From positions 27,410-91,409 of the forward strand of contig VSNG01000012.1 of assembly GCA_009774175.1 (NCBI GenBank): a DNA stretch of 64,000 nt, in the 5' to 3' direction. The stretch is from Lachnospiraceae bacterium. GTDB lineage: Bacteria; Bacillota; Clostridia; Lachnospirales; Lachnospiraceae. A program made the translations under genes and the position numbers. This document shows positions 9,593 to 18,031 of the stretch, piece after piece (position 1 is the first letter of the stretch; every line of letters starts with the position of its first letter). A model generated the notes under the pieces. That model was not told where the DNA came from and ran no database searches. It saw only the letters and a list, made by a program, of their open reading frames with translations.

Positions 9593-10365
9593 ATGTCCAC
9601 CTCCCCTGCCTCAAAAACCGGCCCTTCCGTACAGATACGTGCATTATGCACATGAGAATGGGCGTCCTCCTTCGTGGTCTTACATACGCATCCCAGGCAC
9701 GCGCCTACTCCACAGGCCATCCGCTCCTCAAGGGAAATGTAAGCCTCCATGTTGTTTTCCGCCGCATATTTTTTGACGGCGCGCAACATGGGCATAGGAC
9801 CGCAGGCCATGATCACATCCGCACGGAGCGCATAGGCTTTTATAATATCCATCACATTGCCCTTTGTCCCCACACTGCCGTCCTCCGTCGCCACATAGAC
9901 GTCGCCGAATTTTTCCAGATCCTCTTCCAGAAACAGCTCCTTATTTCGATAGCCAAGCAGAATCTGCTTTTTATCATCCATTGCTTTTGCCAGCTCTAAC
10001 ATAGGCGGAATGCCGATGCCGCCGCCCATCAGAAAAACCCGTTTCCCTTTCGCCCGATCAACCGGGAACCCGTTTCCCAGCACACCAAGCAGCTCCAGCG
10101 TATCACCCGCCTTACAGGTCGAAAATTCCGCCGTACCCCTTCCCGCTACACGATACACCAGCCGCAGTCTGTTTTTTGTCTTATCCGTCTCGCAGATGCT
10201 GATGGGCCGGGGCAAAAGCATACTCTCCCCATGGGGATATACCGCCACAAACTGCCCCGGATGGGCGTATTTTACAAGCTTCGTTTCCAGCCAGAGATCA
10301 AAAATCTGTTCCCCGATCTGTTTTTGCAATATGACCTTCGCCGTTACTTTTTTCTTCCGCGTCAT
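9589..10365 (-). CDS. pyrK: Dihydroorotate dehydrogenase B, electron transfer subunit
   Basis: 258 aa. PyrK carries FAD and a 2Fe-2S cluster and moves electrons from dihydroorotate, via PyrD, to NAD. Seen: the flavin-binding LLPRPISIC segment, the nucleotide-binding VFLMGGGIGIPPMLELAKAM, and the cluster ligands ERMACGVGACLGCVCKT followed by ARICTEGPVF. First gene of the pyrK-pyrD operon, with a promoter overlapping the end of the GNAT gene. The order pyrK-pyrD is standard in Firmicutes. Confidence 0.95.
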   Translation of the reverse strand: MTRKKKVTAKVILQKQIGEQIFDLWLETKLVKYAHPGQFVAVYPHGESMLLPRPISICETDKTKNRLRLVYRVAGRGTAEFSTCKAGDTLELLGVLGNGFPVDRAKGKRVFLMGGGIGIPPMLELAKAMDDKKQILLGYRNKELFLEEDLEKFGDVYVATEDGSVGTKGNVMDIIKAYALRADVIMACGPMPMLRAVKKYAAENNMEAYISLEERMACGVGACLGCVCKTTKEDAHSHVHNARICTEGPVFEAGEVDI

Positions 10366-10406
10366 GTAGAATTCCTTTCTGTCAGCAGATTTTCTCAGTT
10401 GACACT

Positions 10407-10435
10407 ATTATACTGCCTTACGAAAGCTCCCGCAA
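10407..10435 (-). promoter_or_regulatory. pyrK-pyrD promoter
   Basis: On the minus strand TTGCGG (10435-10430), 17-nt spacer, TATAAT (10412-10407), about 40 nt before the pyrK ATG. No PyrR-type leader or attenuator fits in the short 5' region. Confidence 0.5.
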
Positions 10436-11005
10436 CAAAAACTCCCGAAACGCAATGACCGGCTCAGGATTCGGCGTATGCTCCCCAATGATTTTCTCCA
10501 TCCAGACCATGTTGTACCATCTCCCGAACTTGTAGCCGCATTTGTGAAACTCGCCGATCATGGAATACCCCTGACGCGTATGAAACCGAACGCTGTCTTT
10601 TGTCAGATATTCATCTTCCGTTTCCGGGTATCCGATACAGGCATTCAGATTCAGGATATGCTGGGCGCGGGAAATCTCTTCCAGCGCGGCATAGAGTCTG
10701 CTGCCGATCCCGCATCCCTTTCTGTCCTCTCTGACGTAAACGGAAACCTCGGCCGCCCGGTTATAGGCGGCTCTCTCATGAAAGGCGCCGGTATAGGCAT
10801 AACCCAGAAGCTCCCCGTTTCCCTCCGCCACAAGATAGGGATATTTTTGCAGCGTATTTTCCATTCTCTTCCTGAACTCCTCCAGTGCGGGAACTTCATA
10901 TTCAAACGTAACCGCCGTCTTTACCACGTATGGCGCGTATATTGCAAGAATTTCCGGCGCATCGTCCAAAGAGGCGGTTCTGATTGTAATTTCATTGGGA
11001 AGCAT
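10418..11005 (-). CDS. GNAT N-acetyltransferase (phosphinothricin acetyltransferase-like)
   Basis: 195 aa. It matches the Bar/Pat-like branch of the GNAT fold: IRTASLDDAPEILAIYAPYV at the N-terminus, TFEYEVPALEEF, the motif A region VSVYVREDRKGCGIGSRLYAALEE that binds acetyl-CoA, LNACIGYPETEDE, and SVRFHTRQGYSMIGEFHKCGYKFGRWYNMVWMEK. Members acetylate amino groups of phosphinothricin, methionine sulfoximine or related amino acids; the actual substrate is unknown. It is transcribed toward pyrK with a 52-bp gap and a new promoter for pyrK, so it is likely an independent gene. Confidence 0.85.
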   Translation of the reverse strand: MLPNEITIRTASLDDAPEILAIYAPYVVKTAVTFEYEVPALEEFRKRMENTLQKYPYLVAEGNGELLGYAYTGAFHERAAYNRAAEVSVYVREDRKGCGIGSRLYAALEEISRAQHILNLNACIGYPETEDEYLTKDSVRFHTRQGYSMIGEFHKCGYKFGRWYNMVWMEKIIGEHTPNPEPVIAFREFLLRELS

Positions 11006-11345
11006 TTTAAATTTTCACCTTTCCTTTTCGGGAAACTGTGCTATCGCCAGACAGATTTCCGTAGCTTTATTACCAGCAGCTTTCTGCCCACTCGCCTTAA
11101 CCTGTATCAATTCATCTACACGTTCTGTAAATGTATAGTTTCCTCCCCGCAGTTATTCCGTTATAAGCAAGGAGTTTCGCGGAGAAAGCCCCGCATGAAG
11201 ACGGATTTCAGACGAAATCCGTTAAGACACTTTAAGAATCTTAGATTTTCTTTGCTTGTTCCAATTCTAGCACATTCTTTTTTTCATTACAAGATAAACC
11301 TTCCACCGTTTAAACCAAGTTCTCCCCACTAATTTTTAAAAAGGC
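11006..11345. other. Intergenic region with a 9-bp inverted repeat
   Basis: Between the divergent GNAT and marR genes. ACGGATTTC (11201-11209) pairs with GAAATCCGT (11214-11222) across a 4-nt loop, with no T-run after it. No open reading frame with coding character is visible. Confidence 0.45.
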
Positions 11346-11379
11346 TTGACATTAGTTCTATATAGTACTATTCTATATA
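11346..11379 (+). promoter_or_regulatory. marR promoter with two TTCTATATA direct repeats
   Basis: TTGACA at 11346-11351, 17-nt spacer, TATTCT at 11369-11374. The nonamer TTCTATATA occurs at 11356-11364 (in the spacer) and 11371-11379 (over the -10), 15 bp apart: likely autoregulatory operator sites for the MarR protein. AGGAGA 7 nt before the ATG is the ribosome site. Confidence 0.55.
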
Positions 11380-11400
11380 ATATCAACAGGAGAAGTAATT

Positions 11401-11865
11401 ATGATAAGAAAAACAGACGGCGGGATTTTGATTACCAGAATCAAACAGCTGCAGGGACGCATCTTTGAAAAACTTCTGACCGCCCACGGCATCAGTGAAT
11501 TTAACGGCGCACAGGGAAGAATTTTATTTGTTCTGTGGGAACAGGACGGCATTTTGATCAGCGAGCTGGCCCGAAAAACAGGCCTTGCCAAAACCACCCT
11601 GACAAGTATGCTGGACCGCATGGAACAACGGGAGCTGATTGAGCGCGTCTATTCTCCCTCAGACCGCAGAAGTGTGAAAATACGGCTGACCAAACGGGCG
11701 GCAGGATTACAGGCGCATTATGAGCAGGTCTCCGAAGAAATGAATCAGATTTTTTACAAAGGATTTAGCAATGAGGAAATACGCTCTCTGGAAAAGGGCC
11801 TTGGGAAGGTGCTTGCAAATCTTACAGAAAAGGAGGATCACACGTATGGAAATCAGCATGATTAA
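11401..11865 (+). CDS. MarR family transcriptional regulator
   Basis: 154 aa winged-helix protein. N-terminal dimerisation helix (ILITRIKQLQGRIFEKLLTA), then LTSMLDRMEQRELIERVYSPSDRRSVKIRLT, the characteristic recognition helix and wing with the DxRxxxI/L motif, and C-terminal helices. The helix ISELARKTGLAKTTLTSML is the DNA-reading segment. MarR proteins are usually ligand-responsive repressors of their own operon. The downstream flavin-binding gene overlaps by 20 bp and is probably the regulated partner. Confidence 0.93.
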   Translation: MIRKTDGGILITRIKQLQGRIFEKLLTAHGISEFNGAQGRILFVLWEQDGILISELARKTGLAKTTLTSMLDRMEQRELIERVYSPSDRRSVKIRLTKRAAGLQAHYEQVSEEMNQIFYKGFSNEEIRSLEKGLGKVLANLTEKEDHTYGNQHD

Positions 11866-12280
11866 ATCAGGAATACGCAAGCTTCGCGAAAACGCGCAGG
11901 TAGCCTATATTGGCTCGGTAAACGAAGAAGGCTTTCCGCAGATCAAGGGAATGCTCGTCCTGGAACATGAAAGTATGCAAACCCACTATTTTTCCACCAA
12001 CACCAGCTCCAAAAGGGTAGCGCAGTTCTTAAAAAATCCCCGGGCTTCCGTATACTATGTGGACGATACCAAAGATCAGTATCGGGGCGCGCTCTTTACG
12101 GGAACCATGGAGGTCTGCACCGATCACGAAACCAGGGCTTTTCTCTGGCGGGACGGGTTTGAACTGTATTATCCGAAAGGTGTTGATGATGCGGATTACT
12201 GTGTATACAAATTTACTGCCCAGACCGTCAATTACTATTATGGACTGAGCAATGTAACCCTTTCGGCGGCCGAGCTGTAG
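11846..12280 (+). CDS. Pyridoxamine 5'-phosphate oxidase-like flavin-binding protein
   Basis: 144 aa. The start was chosen at ATG 11846, preceded by AAAGGAGG; a longer frame would overlap marR further. The fold signature of the PNPOx-like / general stress protein 26 split barrel is visible: AQVAYIGSVNEEGFPQIKGM, HYFSTNTSSKRVAQFLKNPRASVYYVD, and GALFTGTMEVCTDHETRAFLW. Such proteins bind FMN or F420 and reduce small molecules; the substrate is unknown. It overlaps marR by 20 bp, so the two form a two-gene operon likely responding to a redox-active or toxic compound. Confidence 0.85.
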   Translation: MEISMIKSGIRKLRENAQVAYIGSVNEEGFPQIKGMLVLEHESMQTHYFSTNTSSKRVAQFLKNPRASVYYVDDTKDQYRGALFTGTMEVCTDHETRAFLWRDGFELYYPKGVDDADYCVYKFTAQTVNYYYGLSNVTLSAAEL

Positions 12281-12288
12281 GCTCGGCC
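12268..12288 (+). terminator. Hairpin at the end of the marR operon
   Basis: GGCCGAGC (12268-12275) and GCTCGGCC (12281-12288) with a 5-nt loop that includes the stop codon. Only a weak pyrimidine-rich tract follows. Confidence 0.4.
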
Positions 12289-12324
12289 TTCCGGCCCTTC
12301 TCAATTCCTCATGGCGCCGCATTT

Positions 12325-13665
12325 CTATTGCAGGGCGGCATCCTTCAGACTCTGGTACACAATCTTCCCGGCGCAAATGGTATAACAGACCACCCCCGGC
12401 AGACGCTCCCCCACAAAAGGCGAATTTGCCGACTTGGAGGCAAAGCCCTCTACCGTCCACTCCTTCTTCGGATCAAACACGGTCATGTCGGCCGGGCCGC
12501 CCTCTTTCAGGTATCCGGCGTCAAGATGATACAGCCTGGCAGGCGCAAGACTCATTTTCTCAACCAGTTCCATCATGGAGAGATACCCCTTGTCCACCAG
12601 TTCCCGAATCCCCAGAGAAAGAGCCGTTTCCAGTCCGATAATGCCGCTTGGCGCTTCCGTCAGCGGTTTTGCCTTTTCCTCCCCACTGTGGGGCGCATGA
12701 TCCGTGGCGATCATATCAATAGTGCCATCCCGCAGTCCTTCTATTATAGCCATCCGATCCGCCTCCTCTCTGAGGGGCGGGTTCATTTTTGCAAGCGTTC
12801 CATGCCGGATTACGGCTTCCTCCGTCAAGGTAAAATGATGGGGCGCCGCCTCCGCATAAATATGGCCGCTTTTCTTTTTCGCCTGCCGCACCAGCTCCAC
12901 GGCCTCCTTCGTGCTGATATGCTGAATGGATAAATCCGCTTCCTCTTCCAGCGCAATCCGCAAATCCCGCTCCACCATGGATATTTCCGCCTCCCTGGGT
13001 GAACCGCCTATACCATAATGAGCCGCAGCTCTGCCAGCATTGACCCCATTGTTTGTAATAAGGGCCGGATTTTCCTCATGAAGACTGACAGGCTTCCCGC
13101 ACTTTGCCGCCCGCCGCAGCGCCTCCCGAAGAAGCTCTTCATCCAGAAGCGGAATGCCGTCGTCCGTAAAGCCTGCCGCTCCCTGCCTGCTTAAGCCTTC
13201 CATATCCGTCAGTTCTTTTCCCTGTAAGCCCTTCGTCACAGTGGCGCAGGAATGCACATGAATCCCCGTCTCCTTTCCCTTTTGCAGTACATAGGCAAGG
13301 ATCTCCATCTGATCCACTGCCGGTTTTGTATTGGCCATCAACACCACCGAAGTAAAGCCGCCCCGGGCAGCGCTGCGGGATCCCGTGCAGATATCCTCCT
13401 TGTGGGTAAAACCGGGATCGCGGAAATGGACGTGAACGTCAACCAAGCCGGGAACCACAAACTGACCATTTAAGTCAATCGCTTTCGGAAGGCTGCTCGG
13501 ACGCCCTTTCTCCACAGATGCGCCCTGCGGCAGAATCTTCACAATCCTGCCGCCTGACACATCAATTAAAATATCCCGATATCCCTCCGTCCCTGACGCC
13601 GGATCCAGCAAATATCCGTTTTTTAATAAAAGCATGGCTTTATCCCCTGTTTGCAGATTACCCAT
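12325..13665 (-). CDS. pyrC: Dihydroorotase
   Basis: 446 aa from ATG 13665 (site AGAGGG); a second ATG ten codons on (MLLLKNGYL) also has an AGGGG site and would give the more usual length. PyrC reversibly cyclises carbamoyl-aspartate to dihydroorotate. Metal-binding residues are visible: GLVDVHVHFRDPG (HxH), the Asp of FTDDGIPL, SLHEENP, SIQHIST, and IATDHAPHS. This is the class I type. An amidohydrolase of another family lies 3 kb away and is not a paralogue of function. Confidence 0.95.
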   Translation of the reverse strand: MGNLQTGDKAMLLLKNGYLLDPASGTEGYRDILIDVSGGRIVKILPQGASVEKGRPSSLPKAIDLNGQFVVPGLVDVHVHFRDPGFTHKEDICTGSRSAARGGFTSVVLMANTKPAVDQMEILAYVLQKGKETGIHVHSCATVTKGLQGKELTDMEGLSRQGAAGFTDDGIPLLDEELLREALRRAAKCGKPVSLHEENPALITNNGVNAGRAAAHYGIGGSPREAEISMVERDLRIALEEEADLSIQHISTKEAVELVRQAKKKSGHIYAEAAPHHFTLTEEAVIRHGTLAKMNPPLREEADRMAIIEGLRDGTIDMIATDHAPHSGEEKAKPLTEAPSGIIGLETALSLGIRELVDKGYLSMMELVEKMSLAPARLYHLDAGYLKEGGPADMTVFDPKKEWTVEGFASKSANSPFVGERLPGVVCYTICAGKIVYQSLKDAALQ

Positions 13666-13719
13666 GTGAAGCCCTCTTTCCTTTCGTCATAAAAGCATAT
13701 CAGCTAATGCCGTATTCAA

Positions 13720-13748
13720 ATTATAATGGATTGGCTTCCATGGGTCAA
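13720..13748 (-). promoter_or_regulatory. pyrC promoter
   Basis: Minus strand TTGACC (13748-13743), 17-nt spacer, TATAAT (13725-13720). Confidence 0.55.
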
Positions 13749-13755
13749 CCGAAAC

Positions 13756-13786
13756 CCGGGCAGCCAAAGAAGCGTTTTCTGCCCGG
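13756..13786 (-). terminator. Hairpin downstream of the PrcB-like gene
   Basis: CCGGGCAG (13756-13763) and CTGCCCGG (13779-13786) flank a 15-nt loop just after the PrcB-like stop codon and just before the pyrC promoter. No T-run, so this is a weak candidate. Confidence 0.35.
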
Positions 13787-13799
13787 TTCTCATCCTTCT

Positions 13800-14240
13800 T
13801 TACTCAAACACCACCGGCTTTTGTGAAAACTCCGTCTTTACCACCACATAAGGATAGCTCTCCACGGGTTTGCTCTTCTCCTCGGGAGAGGGGCCGATCA
13901 GGTTTGTGTCTATGTAGACGGCGTTTGCGGTTTCATACAGATCGTTGACCGCAATGCTGTAACCTCCCGTCTGCTGCGCGCCGTATCCCACGCAGATATA
14001 GAGAAAACCCTGATCCTCAAAGGTCAGCTTAAAGGCATTTTCTTTCCGCTCCTCAATTTTTTCAAGCAGCTCCTCCGGTATATTATCCTCCGCTATCACC
14101 GTGTATTCCAAATCCTTGATTTTTTCCATGGGGTCCTGTTTTTGCCCGCAGGCATACACCGCAAAACAAAGCAGGCAAATCAGACATACGCTTAAAAATC
14201 TCCTCTGCCATTCACATAATCCGCTCATGGATTCCTCCAC
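13800..14240 (-). CDS. Lipoprotein with PrcB-like C-terminal domain
   Basis: 146 aa. The N-terminal basic region plus hydrophobic stretch (LSVCLICLLCFAVYAC) ends in a lipobox-like VYAC at about residue 31, so a lipid-anchored surface protein is likely. The C-terminal half has GYGAQQTGGYSIAVNDLYE and SYPYVVVKTEF, typical of the PrcB C-terminal domain found in protease-complex subunits and many small lipoproteins. The exact role is unknown. Single gene on the minus strand. Confidence 0.7.
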   Translation of the reverse strand: MEESMSGLCEWQRRFLSVCLICLLCFAVYACGQKQDPMEKIKDLEYTVIAEDNIPEELLEKIEERKENAFKLTFEDQGFLYICVGYGAQQTGGYSIAVNDLYETANAVYIDTNLIGPSPEEKSKPVESYPYVVVKTEFSQKPVVFE

Positions 14241-14277
14241 CTGTTACTCTTACTATCTAATTTATTATGGGAAGGCA

Positions 14278-14307
14278 TTGTCTATTCCTGTTGATTGATG
14301 ATATAAT
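14278..14307 (+). promoter_or_regulatory. plsC promoter
   Basis: TTGTCT at 14278-14283, 18-nt spacer, TATAAT at 14302-14307. Confidence 0.55.
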
Positions 14308-14377
14308 AACCGCAAAAGAAAAGCAAACGGCACAAAACGCGCAGGCGAAGCCGCACGCAAATTGAAAGGATATCCCC

Positions 14378-15112
14378 ATGATACGTCTCATATTAGTTGC
14401 CATCTTCGTTGTCCTGTTCCTGATTTTCAGTATTCCCCTTTTGATCGCAGAGTACTTCCTCGGAAAATATAACCGTCCGGCTAAGGACAGGAGTTCTCTT
14501 GCCATCGTCAACTGGGCCTTCCGCTGCGTCCTCTTTCTGTCCGGCGTATCCGTCACCGCAATCGGTGAAGAGAATATCCCAAAAGATACTCCCGTACTTT
14601 ATATCGGCAACCACAGGAGTTATTTCGATATCGTCATGACCTATGTGCGCGTTCCCAGACCTACAGGCTATATCGCCAAGATTGGCATGTTAAAAGTGCC
14701 TCTTCTGTCCAACTGGATGAAAAATCTGCACTGCCTCTTCCTTGACAGAAAGGACATCAAGCAGGGAATGAAAACCATTCTCGAAGCGGTGGAAAAGGTA
14801 AAATCCGGCATCTCCATCTGCATCTTCCCCGAGGGAAGCCGCAGCATGAAACCGGACGAATTTCTGCCTTTCCATGGCGGCAGCTTTAAAATTGCAGAGA
14901 AGTCCGGCTGTCCCATCATTCCCATGAGCATCAACAACGCCGGTCACGTCTGGGAAGAGCATCTTCCCTGGATCAGAAAGACTCATGTTGTCATAGAATA
15001 CGGCAAGCCCATCTATATGAAAGAGCTTGACAAAGAAAAAAAGCGCCATATCGACGATACGGTGCTTTCCGTCATCAAAGAAATGTATTTTAAAAATAAA
15101 GAGCTGGTCTGA
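14378..15112 (+). CDS. plsC: 1-acyl-sn-glycerol-3-phosphate acyltransferase
   Basis: 244 aa, ribosome site AAAGGA. An N-terminal membrane segment (LILVAIFVVLFLIFSIPLLI) is followed by the acyltransferase core: the catalytic GNHRSYFDIV (HX4D), the glycerol-phosphate binding IFPEGSRSMKP, and FHGGSFKIAEKSGCPIIPMSI. It makes phosphatidic acid from lysophosphatidic acid at the inner face of the membrane. Other PlsC-like acyltransferases act on related lipids, so the symbol is a best guess. It ends in a strong terminator and is monocistronic. Confidence 0.88.
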   Translation: MIRLILVAIFVVLFLIFSIPLLIAEYFLGKYNRPAKDRSSLAIVNWAFRCVLFLSGVSVTAIGEENIPKDTPVLYIGNHRSYFDIVMTYVRVPRPTGYIAKIGMLKVPLLSNWMKNLHCLFLDRKDIKQGMKTILEAVEKVKSGISICIFPEGSRSMKPDEFLPFHGGSFKIAEKSGCPIIPMSINNAGHVWEEHLPWIRKTHVVIEYGKPIYMKELDKEKKRHIDDTVLSVIKEMYFKNKELV

Positions 15113-15135
15113 TTTTACACAGAATGCCATTTTTA

Positions 15136-15180
15136 CGCGAAAAGAACTTCTTGCTGTGGGCATTAGAAGTTCTTTTCGCG
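15136..15180 (+). terminator. plsC terminator
   Basis: A perfect 16-bp stem (15136-15151 with 15165-15180) starting CGCGAAAAGAAC, a 13-nt loop, then TTGTTATTCTT. It sits between convergent genes and may work in both directions. Confidence 0.8.
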
Positions 15181-15183
15181 TTG

Positions 15184-16779
15184 TTATTCTTCCCCAACCA
15201 CCAGCTCGTCATCCATAATCGCGGCAATCAGAAGCAGCAGCTCCGCGTTCAGATCCACCTGATTCATAACGCCCAGACTCACATCTATATCTCGGTAATT
15301 GCGCTCGCCCTCCCCGTCCAGATAGGATATGGCCAGAAGGTTTCTTCCCAGCATGTAATGAATATGATTTTCCAGCACAGTCGCATATTCGTGGTTGGTA
15401 ATGATATGATCTACCACCGCCAGTCTCGTCATACTTCTTAACAGGCCGGCATTGCTGCCCTGCTTTTCATCCGTCGCCACCAAAAGCTTGGAATCCTTTG
15501 AGGTATAGGAAATGGTTTCCCCCTTCCGCATCAAATTCTGCGTCACGGAGTTGCATAAATTCATATCCACCTTCTGCTTTGTGGAAAGATACGTCACACA
15601 CCCCCAGAAAACAAAATCATTTTCCAGATCCGGCTCCGGATTCTGCGTCAAATAGGACTTGACCACACTGTGATATTGATATCCTCCTGTCGCGCGGTAA
15701 AGCTCCGCTGCCGCATGGAAATACTGCTCCTGGGATATATCCGCAAGATAATTTTCCGCATACCGATAGGCCCTGTCTGCCGCTTTCAGGCACTGTGTGG
15801 CAAATTCTCTGTCCTGACTCTGATAAAGATAGCTGAACTTGGCCATGGTAGCGGCAAAATGAATGGTCGCATCCATGGTGATCCCGTCAATATATAAAAT
15901 GTATCCTGCCGTCATATTATCAACGGAGCTTACCGAGGCATACACCGCTCCGCTCTTTGCGTCCTGCATCTTTAAAAGCCAGTCAATTTCGTATTTCACC
16001 TCGTCAAGCAGATCGGGAATCCCGTTACCGCTCTCCGGTATCCCCATATCATCCCCCATATCATCAGGATAAAGCTCGTAGGCAAGAAGAAGCGTATTCA
16101 CCGCCTGACAGCCCTTGACCACGTCGCGGCTGCCGCTCTCGTCCACATGCCATCCCCCCGATACGTCAAGCTTTATCATGGCCTCATCCTTCATCTGCGC
16201 TTCTCTTGAATGGCAGGCATTATGTGCCGCCTCTCCCGCAAGCTCCGAGGAAAGCGTCAGCCCGCACCGATTATAATAGTACTGCTTAAACACTTTGGTA
16301 AAAAGACTCTCCAGCGGCTCCTGCGCAATCTGAAAAGCATAGGAGCGGCCAATGGACGCCGCCTGTATGTAATAAGTCCCTTCCGTATTAAAATCCGTAA
16401 AATCCGCATAGCTGATATAGGCGTTAACAGAAGCGTCATATCCCTTGTTTTCCACCTTACCCGTATAAACTTCACGCCCTGTCTGTTCATCAAGAATCGA
16501 GAAAGTTTCCGGCGGTGCCTCTCCGTTTATCATGGCAATCTTATTGCTGTCCACAGCGTACCCTATCTGATCCACCAGAATGCTCGGCAGGCTCTCCGGC
16601 ACCTCATAATCAAACTCCGGGGCAAGACCCAGACTGGTAAAATCATCGTCCGCCTCTCCCCCCGGCGCATTAATCTGAAAATTCCGCAAATCGCCGCAGC
16701 CGGACGTCACCGTCAGAATAAGGCTGAGGATAAGTAACGTACCGGTTAATTTATTTAGCATCCTACTCTTTCGCATCAT
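15184..16779 (-). CDS. GH9-like lipoprotein with altered catalytic motifs
   Basis: 531 aa. Signal sequence LLILSLILTVTSGC with a lipobox Cys at about residue 28 predicts a membrane-anchored surface lipoprotein. Then an Ig-like cellulase N-terminal domain (PSILVDQIGYAVDSNKIAMI to YYIQA) and an alpha/alpha-barrel region: GVSGGWH-like SGGWHVDESGSRD, GIPDLLDEVKYEIDWLLKMQ, HYMLGRNLLAISYLDGEGER and VMNQVDLNAELLLLIAA. In active GH9 enzymes the first motif is GGWxDAGD and the last carries NE; here both are changed (no DAGD, NQ instead of NE) and the usual His-rich segment before it is missing. It may bind rather than cut beta-glucan, or use a different mechanism. Confidence 0.75.
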   Translation of the reverse strand: MMRKSRMLNKLTGTLLILSLILTVTSGCGDLRNFQINAPGGEADDDFTSLGLAPEFDYEVPESLPSILVDQIGYAVDSNKIAMINGEAPPETFSILDEQTGREVYTGKVENKGYDASVNAYISYADFTDFNTEGTYYIQAASIGRSYAFQIAQEPLESLFTKVFKQYYYNRCGLTLSSELAGEAAHNACHSREAQMKDEAMIKLDVSGGWHVDESGSRDVVKGCQAVNTLLLAYELYPDDMGDDMGIPESGNGIPDLLDEVKYEIDWLLKMQDAKSGAVYASVSSVDNMTAGYILYIDGITMDATIHFAATMAKFSYLYQSQDREFATQCLKAADRAYRYAENYLADISQEQYFHAAAELYRATGGYQYHSVVKSYLTQNPEPDLENDFVFWGCVTYLSTKQKVDMNLCNSVTQNLMRKGETISYTSKDSKLLVATDEKQGSNAGLLRSMTRLAVVDHIITNHEYATVLENHIHYMLGRNLLAISYLDGEGERNYRDIDVSLGVMNQVDLNAELLLLIAAIMDDELVVGEE

Positions 16780-16866
16780 TATTTTCCCTGATCATTCATA
16801 CTCTACAGTGCCGCTCAAAAAGCTTTCCTGTATATTTTAACACATTGTCCGCCATCATAACAGATA

Positions 16867-18021
16867 TCATTTCTGATTTTGGGAATCATAAACAATTTTT
16901 CCATCAATCAGCGTATAGAGCGTTTCGGTAAAAATTTCCATGGGATTTCCCGTAAAGACAGCGATATCCGCGTCCTTTCCCGGCGCCAGGCTTCCCACTC
17001 TGTTCGCCACGCCGCAGATTCTGGCCGCATTAATCGTGATGGCGCGAAGCCCCTCTTCAAAAGCCATGCCCGCTTTTACCGCAAGTCCCGCGCAGATCGG
17101 CAGAAACTGGATTTTGGAAACCGGGTGGTCTGTGGTAATGGCCGTCAAAATACCATAGTTTGACAAAATGCCCGCCGTCTTAAAGGCCATATTCTGTACC
17201 TCAATCTTATTTCGGCTGGCCATATCCGGCCCCACAATGGCAGGAAAACCCGCCCTTTTTAAATCCTCCGCAACCAGATGCCCTTCGCTGCAATGATCTA
17301 TGGTCATGCGCAAATGAAATTCCTTCGCAATCCGTACCGCCGTCAGTATATCGTCAGCCCGGTGCGCATGAGCCTTTAAGGGAATTTCCCCGCGCAGGAC
17401 AGGAAGCCAGCATTCATAACGAAGATCAATTTCCCCGTCCCGGTTCTTTTCCCTCTTTTTCATGTAAGCTGCCGCCTTTGTCAGCTCTTCTCTAAGCATG
17501 GCGGCAATGGCCATGCGGGTGGAAGGGGAAGTACCCTGCCCGGAATAATTTACCTTTGGGTTTTCCCCGAAAGCCACCTTCATGGCCGCCGGCGCCTTTA
17601 CAATCATACGATCTATGCATCTGCCATGGGTTTTTACGAAAGCAAACTGACCGCCGACCACATTGGCGCTTCCGGGCCCGATCATGGCGGCGGTAATACC
17701 CGCCTGCAGCGCGTCGTTAAAGGCGGCGTCCATAGGATTGATCGCATCAATGGATCGAAGCCAGGGAGTGACGGGGTTCACATTTTCATTGCAGTCGTCC
17801 CCCTCCATCCCCTTCTTCTCCTCCGTAATTCCCATATGGCAGTGCGCCTCTATAATGCCGGGCATAACCAGACTGCCCTGCACGTCGAGGACTTCCCCTT
17901 CTGCCCCGGGACAGTCCTCCATGTCTCCCACCGAGACGATTTTGCCGTCCGCAATTTCCACATAGCCATCCGCAAAATCGCGGCCTTCCATTGTCTTAAT
18001 GTTTCCGTGTATGATAAACAT
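16867..18021 (-). CDS. Amidohydrolase family protein
   Basis: 384 aa metal-dependent hydrolase. N-terminal beta-sandwich (MFIIHGNIKTMEGRDFADGY, LDVQGSLVMPGIIEAHCHMG with HxH), barrel motifs KAHAHRADDILTA and TIDHCSEGHLV, then AITTDHPVSKIQFLPI with the metal Asp, and the closing beta strands RVGSLAPGKDADIAVFTGNP. This matches the imidazolonepropionase-like/secondary amidohydrolases whose substrates are mostly unassigned. It follows the SpoIIQ-like gene after 10 bp, so it may be co-transcribed with it. Confidence 0.83.
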   Translation of the reverse strand: MFIIHGNIKTMEGRDFADGYVEIADGKIVSVGDMEDCPGAEGEVLDVQGSLVMPGIIEAHCHMGITEEKKGMEGDDCNENVNPVTPWLRSIDAINPMDAAFNDALQAGITAAMIGPGSANVVGGQFAFVKTHGRCIDRMIVKAPAAMKVAFGENPKVNYSGQGTSPSTRMAIAAMLREELTKAAAYMKKREKNRDGEIDLRYECWLPVLRGEIPLKAHAHRADDILTAVRIAKEFHLRMTIDHCSEGHLVAEDLKRAGFPAIVGPDMASRNKIEVQNMAFKTAGILSNYGILTAITTDHPVSKIQFLPICAGLAVKAGMAFEEGLRAITINAARICGVANRVGSLAPGKDADIAVFTGNPMEIFTETLYTLIDGKIVYDSQNQK

Positions 18022-18031
18022 TGACTTTCCT

